A stretch of 64,000 nt of DNA from Hyaloperonospora brassicae (Eukaryota > Oomycota > Peronosporomycetes > Peronosporales > Peronosporaceae). Under the pieces are notes generated by a model that worked only from the letters and a program-made list of their open reading frames with translations, had not been told where the DNA came from and ran no database searches. The stretch spans positions 124,001 through 188,000 of the forward strand of contig CANTFL010000155.1 in NCBI GenBank assembly GCA_947650285.1, in the 5' to 3' direction. Positions 42,726 through 54,300 of the stretch are shown here, piece after piece. The position numbers were made by a program, and so were the translations under genes. Every line of letters starts with the position of its first letter. Within the stretch, counting starts at the first letter, position 1.

Positions 42726-43116
42726 TGTAACGGGGCAGCCCGTTACATGGAATTGCCATTTGAGAGATAATGACAATAAATAATATTATGTTGAATATTC
42801 TTCAAACAATATCACCAATGGTGGTGATATTGAAGGGTCGACCAAAGCGTCTGCTCATTGGTTGATATCTTGATGATATCAACCCACCAATCGCAGCAAG
42901 ACGCGCGCAATGAGTAGTGAGGAGACGTCTTCATACATTCAGTTATATTATTAAAATTAAGTTAGGTCAAACAGAGAGACAGTGGTCAAATACTTAATTA
43001 TATTAATAAATTAGTTTTACTTTCCCCTTATCTACTCTTCCTCGTTTGCCTCGTGTACGTCTGTCGGGGCACCAAAACCCTTCCTTTTAATTTACGCAAG
43101 AGTGTGCCCCGTTACA
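42726..43116 (+). repeat. 3' LTR of E3
   Basis: 391 bp. By eye it differs from the 5' LTR at roughly one position in ten, mostly in the second half. The tips and most hairpins are conserved. Confidence 0.95.
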
Positions 43117-44645
43117 CTTCATGGCAAGGGGTTCCTTGTCATGCACTGGATGATTACGCTCAGCTGCTTGTAGCTGACGCTATTGATAGAAGATGACGCA
43201 CTCCGCGCCATCTGCGTCGAACTGCATTAACGCACAGCCAATCGCAAAATCGCTGGCGTCACAGACCACATGGAATGGTCTGTCCTGATCTGCGATCGCC
43301 AAGATCGGCGATTGCATCAAGCTTTGCTTGATACCCTCAAAGGAATTCTGGCAGTTAGCTTTCCATGCCGCTTCACATTTTTCTTGAGTAAACAAGAGAA
43401 ATGAACAGTCATTTCGGCGTAGTTGGGCATATACTTGTGCAAGAACGCGGATAGTCCAAGGAACGTCCGCAGTCCCTTGACAACGACTGGCATAGGCCAG
43501 TCGGTAATCGCCTTGGTATTTTCGGGATCAGAAAGTACGCCGTGTTTACCCACGATGCACCCAAGAAATGGTATTTCGCTAGCCGCAAATTTACACTATT
43601 TGAGGTTGGCATACAAGTTATGCTTGCGCATAAGTTGAAGAACCTGACGAACGTGACTTTTATGAACTTCTACGTCCGTCTTTCCGTCCATAGCCGGGCT
43701 GTGGACGAGCACATCGTCGAAAACTGGGTGCGAAATCACGCACCGGTCTCAACAGATTTGTGACACATCTGTTGAACGTTGCAGGGGCATTGCTCAGCCC
43801 CTGTGGCATCACTAGCCACTCCCACAGCATACCGCTGGGGGGTCTCACTGCTGTGTACAAGATGTTTCGTTCACGCATGAGGATATGATAGAAGCCATCC
43901 ATCAGATCCATGGACGAAAAGATGGTGCTCTTTGACTACCATCTATGATGGCGTCCTTTCTCGGTATCGGAGTCTGAGCCGGTACCGTTGCAGCATTCAA
44001 TTTGTTGAATGCGTGCACTATCCGCCATCCTCCTGTGACCTTTCGCACACAGAAGGTTGGAGAGGTGTGAGGGGAAGTTGATTCCCTCACATGGCCCGCT
44101 TCTAAGCGATCGGCAAAGAACTTGTCGATCGCTAGTACTCGTTCACGAGGCAGTGGCCACTGCTTCATGACACAGTACTTCGAGCCCGGTTTGAGCTCGA
44201 TCTCGTGTCGAGTGACTTTGTCCTTAGGCAACTCGCAAGGCAAGGATTCAGGTAACACATCCCTGAATTCGATCAAATACTTATACAAAGGACTTTCCTG
44301 AAGTGACTCCCAGGATTGAGACGTGTATCGCTCAATACGAGTCTTCTTATCGATGAAGCTTTCGTCCATCGATGAGCTGCTGAGAACCCGTTCGTTCTCG
44401 GCAAACACCATTGCCAACCGAATATTGGCCACATACTCATCCTCTGTGACGAGTATGCAGATCTGCTTGACTTTGCCACTACGCAGACCACGCAAGCACC
44501 GTTTCGGTTCTAGCGTTGGCAATTGGATTATCCTCGAAGGTAACTTCAAAGGCACAATCAGGTCAAGCGTATAAGCGCCTACGCTTGATCCGTCATTGAC
44601 CAAGACGCTCGTCGTCTCGGTTTCTTCCTGGGAACTTGTTCCCAC
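43117..44645 (-). pseudogene. Reverse transcriptase and start of RNase H of E2
   Basis: The minus-strand frame 43902-44645 holds the linker and RT fingers (GGWRIVHAFNKLNAATVPAQ). A shift follows near 43940. The palm is at 43660-43911, where the YFDD box is destroyed by a deletion (reads APSFRRC). Thumb and connection are at 43317-43612, and RNase H (VVCDASDFAIGCALMQFDAD) is at 43180-43395. E3 is inserted directly after this. Not functional. Confidence 0.85.
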
Positions 44646-44753
44646 AGAGTGCTGAGGGCTTGTCCGCTCAGGTTGCTGAGAGCCTGATCTCTTAGCAAGT
44701 ACGTTTTGAGGAATTACTTCCTCAAGTACGTGGTGACTTATTCCCTCGACGTC

Positions 44754-45728
44754 TTACGACTGTGTCTGTGCAACTACAGTCAGAAACCGATCCTCTATGG
44801 TCGACTCTCTAGTCGACCTAGGATGTCCATGTTGCCCTTTGAAGGCAACAGGTTTCTTTTGTCTAAGATGCTGCCCGCTAGGCATACATCCTTGTCCCGA
44901 CCCACTCGACTTATTCGAGTATTGGACCTTTGGCGCCACCTGTACTTCTGTACAGCCGCCGGGAGCTTGCTCCACCGTGTAATGATCAGCTACAGTGAGG
45001 TCTTGTGCAGTCGTGCTAACGACCGTACCGCAAGTGAGGCCATCGCACTCACTCGCAGTACATCCACACGCTTGTGAACGATCCATGACGTTCATCAGAT
45101 GGCCATCTGATGAACAAGCGGCAGGCATATTCACGGATCGATGCTGCCAGCTCACCCTTGGCTCGTACCTTCTGAGCCAAGGTAACCCCAGGATGACATC
45201 AAATTTGTCATCCAGATCCAGTACAATGAAGTCATCACCGTACTGTTCACCCTCTAGCGTGTAGTGGATTCTCACAACACGCTTCTCAACGGTAATCGAA
45301 GTGCCTGTTGCAAGGCGCACCGTCATCCTCGTGAGGGGAATGTCGCGCTCAACTAACTTGAGCCTACGACCCTCTAGTGACTGGCGTCGAACAAAGTTGT
45401 TCGACGCCCCACAGTCTACTAGGACACGAAGTGACATATCATTTGTCGCTTCCAACTTCAAGGCGATGAGCGAAACGTCATCACCAGGTGCAGAGACACA
45501 CAATGATTGTATATCTGGAGCAACTTTCGTCAAGAGATTTGCAAATTCTCTTGAGATTGCTGGATCAGTAGCGCGCTCCGCCCCTACTGATCCCGACCAT
45601 TTTTGATGGTCCGTCTCGCTGTTGCGGCTTCGCAACAGCGCTGTACCCACGCCCATTGCCTTTTCTGGCAAATGGTCGTCCATTTCGCTCAGTACTGTTT
45701 GGTACTGGGCGTGGAGCACCACACTCAT
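44754..45728 (-). CDS. Aspartic protease region of E2
   Basis: A 324-codon open frame with the knuckle-protease spacer, active site LVDCGASNNFV (Asp and Gly present), flap VRLATGTSITVEKRVV and DVILGLPWLRRYEP. It continues into a linker rich in Gln and Thr. Very similar to E3. Part of the Gag-Pol polyprotein, with no own start. Confidence 0.75.
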   Translation of the reverse strand: MSVVLHAQYQTVLSEMDDHLPEKAMGVGTALLRSRNSETDHQKWSGSVGAERATDPAISREFANLLTKVAPDIQSLCVSAPGDDVSLIALKLEATNDMSLRVLVDCGASNNFVRRQSLEGRRLKLVERDIPLTRMTVRLATGTSITVEKRVVRIHYTLEGEQYGDDFIVLDLDDKFDVILGLPWLRRYEPRVSWQHRSVNMPAACSSDGHLMNVMDRSQACGCTASECDGLTCGTVVSTTAQDLTVADHYTVEQAPGGCTEVQVAPKVQYSNKSSGSGQGCMPSGQHLRQKKPVAFKGQHGHPRSTRESTIEDRFLTVVAQTQS

Positions 45729-46705
45729 ATGCGTAGTGCCCTAACTTCTGACAGCGATTGCACCTCTGCAATCGCTTGTTGTTCGAAGAGCGAGGTCTCT
45801 CGCTCTCAACATAGCAGAGTTCCATTGGTTCCGGACCTCCGATCTCTTGTCGTCTTGGTGGAAGATAAGAGTTTGAGCTGGCATGAGCCTGTCTCATGCT
45901 AAAGTCTTCCTGTTCCGCGGCTGATATCGCTTCTTCAAGCGTATTAAGCTCAAGGCGGAACAGGTGGCTCCTAAAGGGCCTTCTGCGAGCCCTTTCATGA
46001 ACACCGTAATCAACGTGTGTTCATGGACTGGGTGAGCAGTTATACTACTCGCGAGGAGTCGTATATGTTGTGTGTAAGCGTGCACATCACGCTTACCCTG
46101 CTTGAGTTTCAGGAGCTCTGAACGAGCGCTGAACTCAGCCCGTGGCGGCTCAAACGTTTGTCTGAGCCGGGACTTGAAGTCATCTAGCGACCTAAACACA
46201 TGTGGGTCGCTACTCTCGAGTCCCAGGGACCAAGTTTTGGCACGCCCTGCCAAGTGGGTCTGAGCAAATGTGAGTTTCATTTGCTCATCTTCGACGCGAC
46301 GAGCCCTTAAGGCTCTGTCGAGTTCGACAAACCACAGTAACAGGGAGTCTTCCGGGACTCCACTGTATTTGGAGATGTCAACCTTGATGACCTCGGGACG
46401 ACGCGCATGTGCCGTCCCGCCCACAGCAGCTCTGTCTGTTGAGCACCGAGTTCTCTCAACTGCTCGGCCTGTTGGGAGCCTTGCTGGTGAAGCAAGGCTA
46501 CTTTCTCCCTTTCGATGGCAAGTTCATTTTGAATGGACTTGGCGATGGCGGCATGTTGTTGGTCTCTGTATAGAGACTCCAACATGGCGCTAATGGCGAG
46601 TTCGACTACGGTAGAACTCATTCGTTCTACCGCGCTCCATTCGGTGTCACTCAAATGTTTAAACCCTTCACGCGTGGCGTGAAAGGTCTCTTCATCATCT
46701 AACAT
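45565..46705 (-). pseudogene. Gag of E2, frameshifted
   Basis: Starts at 46705 (MLDDEETFHATREGFKHL). The first frame continues to 46307, and the gag domain is open at 45894-46424 (LLWFVELDRALRARRVEDEQ). The knuckle CNRCQKLGHYAYEC is intact in the frame 45565-45897. Indels separate the three frames. Confidence 0.85.
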
Positions 46706-46760
46706 GTTTATGTTAGATGAAGTTGCTGTGGTCGCATAAAAGACTATAAGTGCTGCCAGG

Positions 46761-47227
46761 TGTAACGGAGCGCGCTCTGGGTTGAATGACCAAGCAAGAT
46801 CTTGTATTGATAACAATACAAGGTTGCGTACTCCCGACGTCACGTACACGTGGCGTTGAGGAAGTGCGAGGAAGTAAACAGAGCTTTCAAGTTCTGTTTA
46901 AGGTGAAAGTAGAACTGTATTTAATACAGTTAATAAAACTACCTTTGTCTTAATCTAACTATGTTAAACTACAAGTTCCTGCGTGGGTGTAGGTTTCTTG
47001 CTCACTACCCATTGCGCGCGTCTAGCAGCGATTGGTGGTTAATCTGGTGGATGTGCCGTGTACATCAATCAGCCAGTGGAGCACCCAAAGAATCTTGTCT
47101 TTGAAGGAAGCATTCTATCAACATCACCTCTTCTTGAGTAATTTTGATTGAATATAATCAAAACAGATAATATCCGAAAATTGGTACATTCGTACCAACT
47201 TTTATGTAACGGGCTCACCCCGTTGCA
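46761..47227 (-). repeat. 5' LTR of E2
   Basis: 467 bp, uninterrupted. Ends CCCCGTTGCA at the right edge on the plus strand. The 5-bp duplication caact follows. Confidence 0.92.
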
Positions 47228-47330
47228 CAACTGGATCTGACATACCTGTGGGCACTGGCCTGACCGATTCATATAATCAAGGTAATTAGGGCATCTACGG
47301 GTACAAGGTATATACGATACGCATCTACCT

Positions 47331-47705
47331 TTGGCCGCTATTGGTGGCCAGGGACCGTACCCCACCAGTAGTCCCAACATCCAACCAGAGCAAGAGTACG
47401 CTAGATCGATCAACTACGAGAACAACGATCCCATAAGTGATGATGATGCGAATAGCACCGTCGACGAGTGGCAGGTGTTTGCTTCCGCTATTTTTGAAGT
47501 CATTCCCGGTGCACCGGCCCCAATGCCTGGGGATCAACGTGTCGGGACAAACGCATGCTCCACACTTACTGCTACCCGTCAAACAAGTCGTACTTCCACA
47601 CGTCGTACATCGAGACGGAGCGACCACCACCACCAGCAGCAGCAGATTCCTCCAGCCCAAGCCTCCATGATTCAAGCGCCGCTTTCGCAACAACATCGCG
47701 CGTAG
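47331..47705 (+). CDS. Gln/Thr/His-rich 124-codon frame inside the Mutator-like element
   Basis: Open frame starting MAAIGGQGPYPTSSPNIQPE and ending in a Gln/His-rich tail (HHHQQQQ). Not recognised. It could be captured host sequence or the end of a former transposase. Downstream a segment of about 26 bp (CTGCCGCCACTAGAGCAC) is repeated twice near 47785-47830. Confidence 0.25.
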   Translation: MAAIGGQGPYPTSSPNIQPEQEYARSINYENNDPISDDDANSTVDEWQVFASAIFEVIPGAPAPMPGDQRVGTNACSTLTATRQTSRTSTRRTSRRSDHHHQQQQIPPAQASMIQAPLSQQHRA

Positions 47706-48145
47706 GTCTAAAGGACTAGGCTTAATGTCTCATTTGGCGCGCCCGCAGCTCCAAAAGTACTAGTTGCGTTCCAGCAGCCACTGCCGCCACTAGAGCACCA
47801 CTAGCCTCTGCCGCCACTAGAGCACGACCAGCCACAGATAATGGCACCGCAACAGGAGCAAAAGTTGATGCTCAACGCAGAACCGTTTAGAATGGGCTTA
47901 CTACTTTCACTCGCGCGTGTTTCCGACGGCACCTCGCCAGCTGCTTCAATCAATCATTTAATAGTATTAGACCAACCTCAATTAAAGCTGCAAAGAAAGA
48001 TGATTTAATATAGACACATTATTAGCTGTTATCTATTTAGTAAATCAACACCGGACGCAAAAGGGCTGAAAATGTATAATTACTTTACTTGTCGCATCAC
48101 TTCCTGCCTAACTTCCTGCCATTGTCTGAATTACTTGCTGGCTTC
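47706..48145. other. Interior of the Mutator-like element, no gene
   Basis: Holds the short tandem repeat near 47785 and otherwise AT-rich sequence without protein-like frames. Confidence 0.4.
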
Positions 48146-48448
48146 TACAGCTGCGTACATGACAATTCAAAAGAGGCATGGTAGGAGCTGGTAGCTATAT
48201 GAACTGTTAGCGTTGGGCACGAAAGGGCAAATCATACGTATTTCAGCTTACTTGCTGCCGCACTTGCTGCCATTGCCTGTTTCACTTACTACCGTCTCGC
48301 TCTCTGTAACAATCAAGCAGTTTCTTATTCCATGTTGCAGTTAAGTATAATGTGGTTGACATTATTTAGTGCGTTTTTAACTTGAGTTAAGTAAAGTACT
48401 GATTTTGGGCGTTTTGTACATTTGTGGTACTGGTTTTGAGGTTTACGC
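48146..48448 (-). repeat. Right terminal inverted repeat, 303 bp
   Basis: Inverted copy of 29038-29340. Ends at the 9-bp flank TATTGCTTG. Confidence 0.85.
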
Positions 48449-48457
48449 TATTGCTTG

Positions 48458-48775
48458 TATTGATACATGTCACTACTATGTTTTGCTCGAAGTCAATATA
48501 ATTAGAATTTTACCGCCAAAGACGATAGTCGGCACCGCACCACTCATTGGTTGATACAATCCATTGTATATTCCAACTACTCCACCAATCGCTACAAGGT
48601 GCGCGAAATAGGTGGAGGGCGAGTTGCTACATCACGTAATTGTACGCTCTTCTAGTGTGAAGAAGATCAGAGATATTTTTTTCGAAGGCTTTGACTATAG
48701 ATTGAATACGATACGACTTTACCCTTTTACCGAGCACCTTTTGTAACGGGATGTACGTCGGTTGAAAATAAATTC
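48458..48775 (+). mobile_element. Remaining part of the relic LTR in unit 2
   Basis: Matches 19010-19330: hairpin TTGATACAA...TTGTAT, the box CACCAATCGC with GCGCG, and the final TGTAACGGG near 48743. Its first part lies before the Mutator-like insertion (28967-29037). Confidence 0.45.
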
Positions 48776-48945
48776 ATTTGTGTGGGATACACCACGGAGA
48801 ATATACCCTTGATTTTAATATCGATTTCACCCCACCGGTTTATGGAGGCTAACGAGTGTCAACTAACGGATTGAAAATCCTCGAATAGCACTCATTTAGG
48901 ACTATGGGATCCAGATATAAAATAGGCTGGATTAAGTGTTTCGTT

Positions 48946-50574
48946 TAATATAAGTGGATACAGTTTGTTATACCTTTTAATCTTATAGCGCTCCCTGCCT
49001 TCCCAAGGCTTGCGCTTCGATCGCCTAGAGTAAGGGGTCTATACAATTCATATATTTGTGAGCAGTAAGTGCCATGTGATTTCCCTGAGTCACTTGTCTT
49101 TCGAATAAGGAATAAAAACTCTATAAGCTCGTGTGACTAAGCCCAAACTTCGTAGTTTGCTAGAACAAAGTAGACTATAATTCGCTTACTCAGTTTCTTA
49201 AAAACTGAGTGACACAATGAGCACATAGTTCCTTCTCTGACTAAAGAGATAATGCATCTCCGGTACACCTTTGCTTAGTAAGCTATCTTTCCTCTGCACG
49301 TACACTTACGCGAGGATTCGAGGTACCTGCCCAGCACGTCAGTGTACGTAGCTTGTGATATGTCAGTTCGAGCGTTAAATGACTTGATATACATAGCGAA
49401 GACTTCGTAGCAGATCCATAGTATAACTCATTTTCATCTCTTCATAGCCAAACAACACACATAAGCCTACATGTTTGTCAAAGTTCGTGTTAGAACGATA
49501 AGTAAGGTATTTTTTACGTAAGCGCGCCACAACATCGGTAGCTCTACTTCAACTCTATTCGTGCCGGTGTCATGAATGATTGTCATTTTCTCGTCGAACA
49601 CGATTCATGCCGTTGTGTCCGAGCATACGTGACTTTTGAAAGAACTACTGCTTACTGTCAAAACGATTCGAGTGTGTTCGCGGGAAGGCAAAAAATGGTT
49701 CATTGGGATAAGCACACTAGATTCGACCCATGCGGGCACTGCTATCACTATGCTTTGAAACTATACCTAAATACTAGCGTTTTCATGTCGCCTTGATTCT
49801 GCATCGAAAACAACAATCACTACGACATTGTCAAATGCAAGAACCCCCTTTAAAAAAGCGTTTTGTCCTGGTGCGAATCGAACTAGCAATTACATAAAGC
49901 TGCTTACTACTTAAAGCCGACTACGGCAAAAATCTGGCGATGACATGAAGCTGGCTACGATTAAGTTGGTGATTATAACTTAAAGCTGTCTTGACTTGAA
50001 TCTGGAAATATATTCGGCTCGCCACGACTCGAAGTTGTGATTATAGTGGAGAAAACAAATTGTAATGTCGATGGTGGGTCACACGACAAAGAAACTGTGG
50101 CGTACGACATATTGGATCCTTGCGTTTATCAGTTGAAAACCTGATCTCGTCAAAAGGCTGATGGTGCGAATAACCTACAAAATGAAGTTGCAGATGTTAT
50201 CCAATATAATTATCGTCATAAAAGCGACGACGTTGCACCATCAATGACTCCAGAGCAATCGCTAGAGCACCAAGCCCGACAATACAATTTGTATTAAAGC
50301 GTCGTAACACAAGCTCATGTCGAAGTACGGCTTTTTCGTAAGCAAATAAACATCAACCTACATCCCTGCAACTTGCGAGCCATGCGGCTATGGCACAACC
50401 TGGCTAAGCATATCATTTATAGACGATAGTATGACAGGTGTTACCTGCAGGGATAATAGCACAATCATCAGGGAAAGCGAGAGCAAGATAGGCTGGATAA
50501 CCTTTCATGGTCCATCTGGAATTTTCTATTCCAGGTGCCAAATCCTGTGCCACCATATCAGTCATTTGATTAAT
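48946..50574. other. AT-rich stretch, no gene seen
   Basis: Only short frames. A minus-strand 60-codon frame at 50413-50595 (GIENSRWTMKGYPAYLALAF) looks protein-like and is cut by the inverted-repeat element that starts at 50575, but I do not recognise it. Confidence 0.4.
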
Positions 50575-51366
50575 GGGCCCTAATAGATGAATCACACCCT
50601 TTTGATATGTGGATCACACACCCAGCGTAACCCCCATAAATCTGATCAATCAGAAGCAACGGACGCGTAACTTGGTGTAATGTCTATCTAATCCATTAGG
50701 GTGAGCCCAATTCTACCGCACATACAGCACCTGTGTGCTGATCAGTAGTGATTCCGGTGACTAGACAACCCTCGACGGAACCAAGTACCTTGATACACCG
50801 CGCTTCAATGCCGTTGGCATCACTAGCTGCAAGATCTTTCACGTCGCTAGGAACAGCAATGGAGCAGATATTGGATCAGGCGGAATTAAAGGGTTATGCT
50901 GTTGGAAAAAGTCGAACTTGAACTTCTGAAGTATGACAACACTTTTCCCACTGGTTGAATCAGAGCATTCAGTGTTGGTGACAGATCCTGATATTATTCG
51001 AGGGCGCGACCCTCCTCAAAGTTTTACCAACCGCGAGCCAAAAATTTCTCTCAGAAAGATCCCTCTGTAATTGAATATGTTTAATTGAAGACCAGTGGTG
51101 GTGGGTGGAAGCGTACATGCGGGTTGCCCTGAAGAAGGGTACAGCATCAGAACTTGTCCCGTTCGCCGTCAAAGATTATCATAGCAAATTAACGCTTCTA
51201 GTACTTTTTACATCTCGTTAGCATCTCATTAATTTCAACAGATTATGTTGAATAGACATTGCACCGAATTACGCGTCCGATGCTTCTAATTGGTCAGATT
51301 TATAGGGGGGTTATGCTGGCGGTGTGGTCCATATATCAAAAGGGTGTGATATATCTATCAGGGCCC
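50575..51366. mobile_element. Small inverted-repeat element with 9-bp target duplication
   Basis: Arms of about 120 bp (50575-50694 and 51247-51366) are inverted copies, both starting GGGCCC from the outside and sharing CACACCCTTTTGATAT. Flanks are TTGATTAAT (50566-50574) and TTGACGAAT (51367-51375), a 9-bp duplication with two mismatches. This fits a Mutator-type miniature element. The 550-bp interior has no intact frame. Confidence 0.6.
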
Positions 51367-51375
51367 TTGACGAAT

Positions 51376-54300
51376 AAACATATAAATAGCAGGCTTTTTT
51401 TGGCTTTGTACAGCATAATTGCGTTGGTGAAGTGGCTTCAATATCAACAAAGCTCGGCAAATTAGACTGAGTTTATGATGCAGACTTGCGTTACCAGAAC
51501 GCACACATAAATTTATTGTATTTGCAACCGAATCACCACCGCTTTGGTCACCTTTCTACACAAAATTACAACGACTTTCGTCCAGATTCTTACCATATCA
51601 CTTGTCCTCATTGGTTTAATGTTCGATGATAAACAAAGCTGTTGCAGAAGTAAGAAGAAAAATTATTTGATTTGATCGCGAGTGAAAAGGGCCTCGATTT
51701 CTCCGTTAAACTTAACCGGGTATTCAACCATGCCAAAATGATTTCCTTCTCGCTCGATAACTTTAGTAGCCCGAGCCATCGGCTGTCGGAGATGTGCACA
51801 CTGATTTGTGTGGTCGGTTCGATGCGTTGGAGTGCATGCAGGGTATTATGGTGAAAATAGTCGGAAAATTACTATCATAAGACAGGTCCGATGATTATCT
51901 TCGTCCCTGAACTCTATCCGTCGTACTGAAACGAACGAACATTATCACTAACTAGGAGAGTTCTATTCGTAAGACCGGGAAGCGTACTCATAGGCTTAGA
52001 CGACGACTTGAACATGGATGATACAGTGCAACGATTTTGCTGGTCAGTGAATGCAAGGTTTATCATTACTTTACCGACGCTCCCTACGCAACTTAAAGTC
52101 ATTCAATTGCACCCCTTTCGGTCGCACGCTGCGCTGCGTTTCGTGGTACACGCAGCGGAAAGAAGAAGTTGCAGCTCTTGACCTTCTAGAGTAAACAGAA
52201 ATAATATCCGTCGCGGGCAGAGGGCGGAAAAACCGATTTTGGATGACCGCAGCTCAGTACTGATCTTTTGTTGTGATCAAAATTGTACGTGCCAGGCCAT
52301 GTGAGTCACGTCGCATCGATAAGGACTCGAGCATACCGTCTTTTAAGTGAAAGAAAGCGCTTGTTGGCATCACGCCTGCTAGTGGGTGTGAACGTTGCAT
52401 CGAATGGTCAGCCTTTAAATGCGCTGACTAGCGTACCCATGCCGAATCGACCAAGTAGTCATCGGAAAGAGCATTTGGGGTACACAGCTCAATGTTCCTG
52501 CAAGAATATTAGACCCTAAACTTGATCTCTATCGTCTGAGAATGAGTTAACCAAGCTCTTTTAAGCATATTTTACCTCTAGGTGATACCAATCTTAAGTA
52601 TCATAGTACTAAGCGCAATATCATGAGTACAAGTGAGCATCCGTTCATTGTTATGGTCATTTTCAATCGACTTAAACATCGAGTGCGTAAATGGTTCTAC
52701 TTGTTCAGTAAAAGCGCTATCGAATTTCCATTGAATTTATGTGTAATATACCATCAAACAAGTAGGATATGTTTGCTATCTTCAATATGGCGTAGATGGG
52801 TCAATTAATCAATATAATAAGGGTATTCTCGCACAGTTGCACGAATGTGACTACAAACTGTATGTTGAGAAGCTATATGCGTTGCAACGACTTGCTCTTT
52901 CAGACCCATCCCGCTTGCTCACATAACGTACAGTATAATGGATCAGCAACGGTATTGCAAAGCCCAAGATGAGCAGGGGGTGATCTGTAGAGTGATCTTG
53001 TTGAAAAAAACTAGATAGCCAAGAATAACAATGATCAATGAAATTCGCTGTAGCTATATTCAACTTTATGAATAATGGTTGAATGAACGATGTTGTAATC
53101 ATTACAGCCTTATGATAACATCCATTCTGTTTGAAGCCGAAGTGATAACATGATATCTGATATGCTGCACTTAAATTTCAGAAAACATACGACGTAGCAT
53201 GATAGATTGACTTATATAGACAGGCAAAAATATTTGTCTTTGATTAGAAGTATATGGCTATCCCAGAAAACAATTAATAGGATAGTAGACAGCTCTCTCG
53301 ACCGTTATACAAAACGACCTTGAATATTTGTGTGGAGACGTAATATTCCGACACAACGTGCCAGCCGTGATGATGTCCACAACTTTGAGATCGTGATTGT
53401 GATTGATTCTATCCCTGCAATCATTTACTAAATGTTTATTCGCTGTTCACTGCTTCGTGTGATGTGATATAGATTAATCGTAAATTTGATTGCAACCATA
53501 ACATTGCGTGCCTGAGATTTTGATCTAAATAACCTTAAGTTGGTATCCAATAGTGCTGTAGTAGTGATTAATTAGCTACACAACAGGCGGGCTTGGGGCT
53601 TTGCCTTATCCACTTACAGGGTCTTCGATTGTCCTACGCCATGTATTTGCTTTATAATGGATATTTCTATTTGTAATGTAATCGCGGCGGTGCCTGGACC
53701 TTCTGTTGCAGATCACCAAAATTTAGGATGTAGGGGTATCACAATCATATTCGTACATCGCAATCAAAACTACAAATGGATAAGTCTAGATTCGAGAACA
53801 ATATGCCGAATTGGCCTTCGGAGCCTTTTTCGCCACGCTCAATCTTGCGCTACTGATAAGGAGGGTCACACGCTTAAACGTGAATATCAGGAGTACATAA
53901 GACATTTTGTAGGATTTCTCCTTACATTACCATCGTATTATCGAGCCAAGAATGAAGTCTTGGTTCCAATGATCAACAAAAAGGAAATAGGTAACCCAAT
54001 GCATCTTTTTAACACTTCATCAAACATGTATATAAATCACCATTGTAGCTTACGAAATGTAACAATATAAATAATTACTACTGTATATATGACTAATTAG
54101 CACATGTTTGATAACCTATCCTTAAGCACGCTACTGCATCGTTATCATTCTTCGACATACACATTGGCGCTGGTCAGAGCTCGTGCAAGACGGAAGATAG
54201 GCAAATTTCAACCCGAACCAGATGGCTTTCGGCAACAATTGTAAAACAGATTTACAATATCTGGTTCGACATGCGAAGGGCGCGTTCTTGTGCTGATAAT

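Larger units (their letters stand above)
35161..43116 (+). mobile_element. Ty3/gypsy chromovirus E3, plus strand, nested in E2
   Basis: A 7956-bp element with a 5-bp duplication cttca at 35156-35160 and 43117-43121, which interrupts the KYALAKF region of E2 RNase H. 5' LTR 35161-35552, 3' LTR 42726-43116. Order: candidate PBS, gag, protease, RT-RNase H-integrase (844 open codons), integrase C-terminus, chromodomain, antisense ORF, polypurine tract. Pol is the best preserved in the window, but frameshifts remain in gag and in integrase. Confidence 0.95.
29568..47227 (-). mobile_element. Ty3/gypsy chromovirus E2, minus strand, split by E3 and a small Mutator-like element
   Basis: 5-bp duplication caact at 29563-29567 and 47228-47232. 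5' LTR 46761-47227 (467 bp). 3' LTR 29568-31479, which is also 467 bp after removal of the inserted element and one 9-bp duplication. Gag, protease and the first half of RT/RNase H lie at 43117-46705. The rest of RNase H, integrase and chromodomain lie at 32600-35155. The antisense ORF relic is at 31511-33345. E3 sits in the RNase H region with duplication cttca. Confidence 0.92.
29038..48448. mobile_element. Mutator-like element with 303-bp terminal inverted repeats, host of a nest
   Basis: The ends at 29038-29340 and 48146-48448 are inverted copies of each other (tips GAGTAAATCTC and, read inward, GCGTAAACCTC). The flanks TATTGTTTT (29029-29037) and TATTGCTTG (48449-48457) form a 9-bp target duplication with two mismatches; unit 1 has a single related site. 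A 9-bp duplication with long TIRs is typical of Mutator-like elements. Once E2 is removed only about 1.75 kb remains, with no recognisable transposase, so it was non-autonomous. Confidence 0.75.
20689..48945. repeat. Tandem segmental duplication, unit 2, split by nested insertions
   Basis: Direct copy of unit 1. It runs 20689-29037, is interrupted by the element at 29038-48448, and resumes at 48458-48945, which matches 19010-19475. Host length is about 8.8 kb. It has the empty sites for the solo LTR and for E1. Confidence 0.85.
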
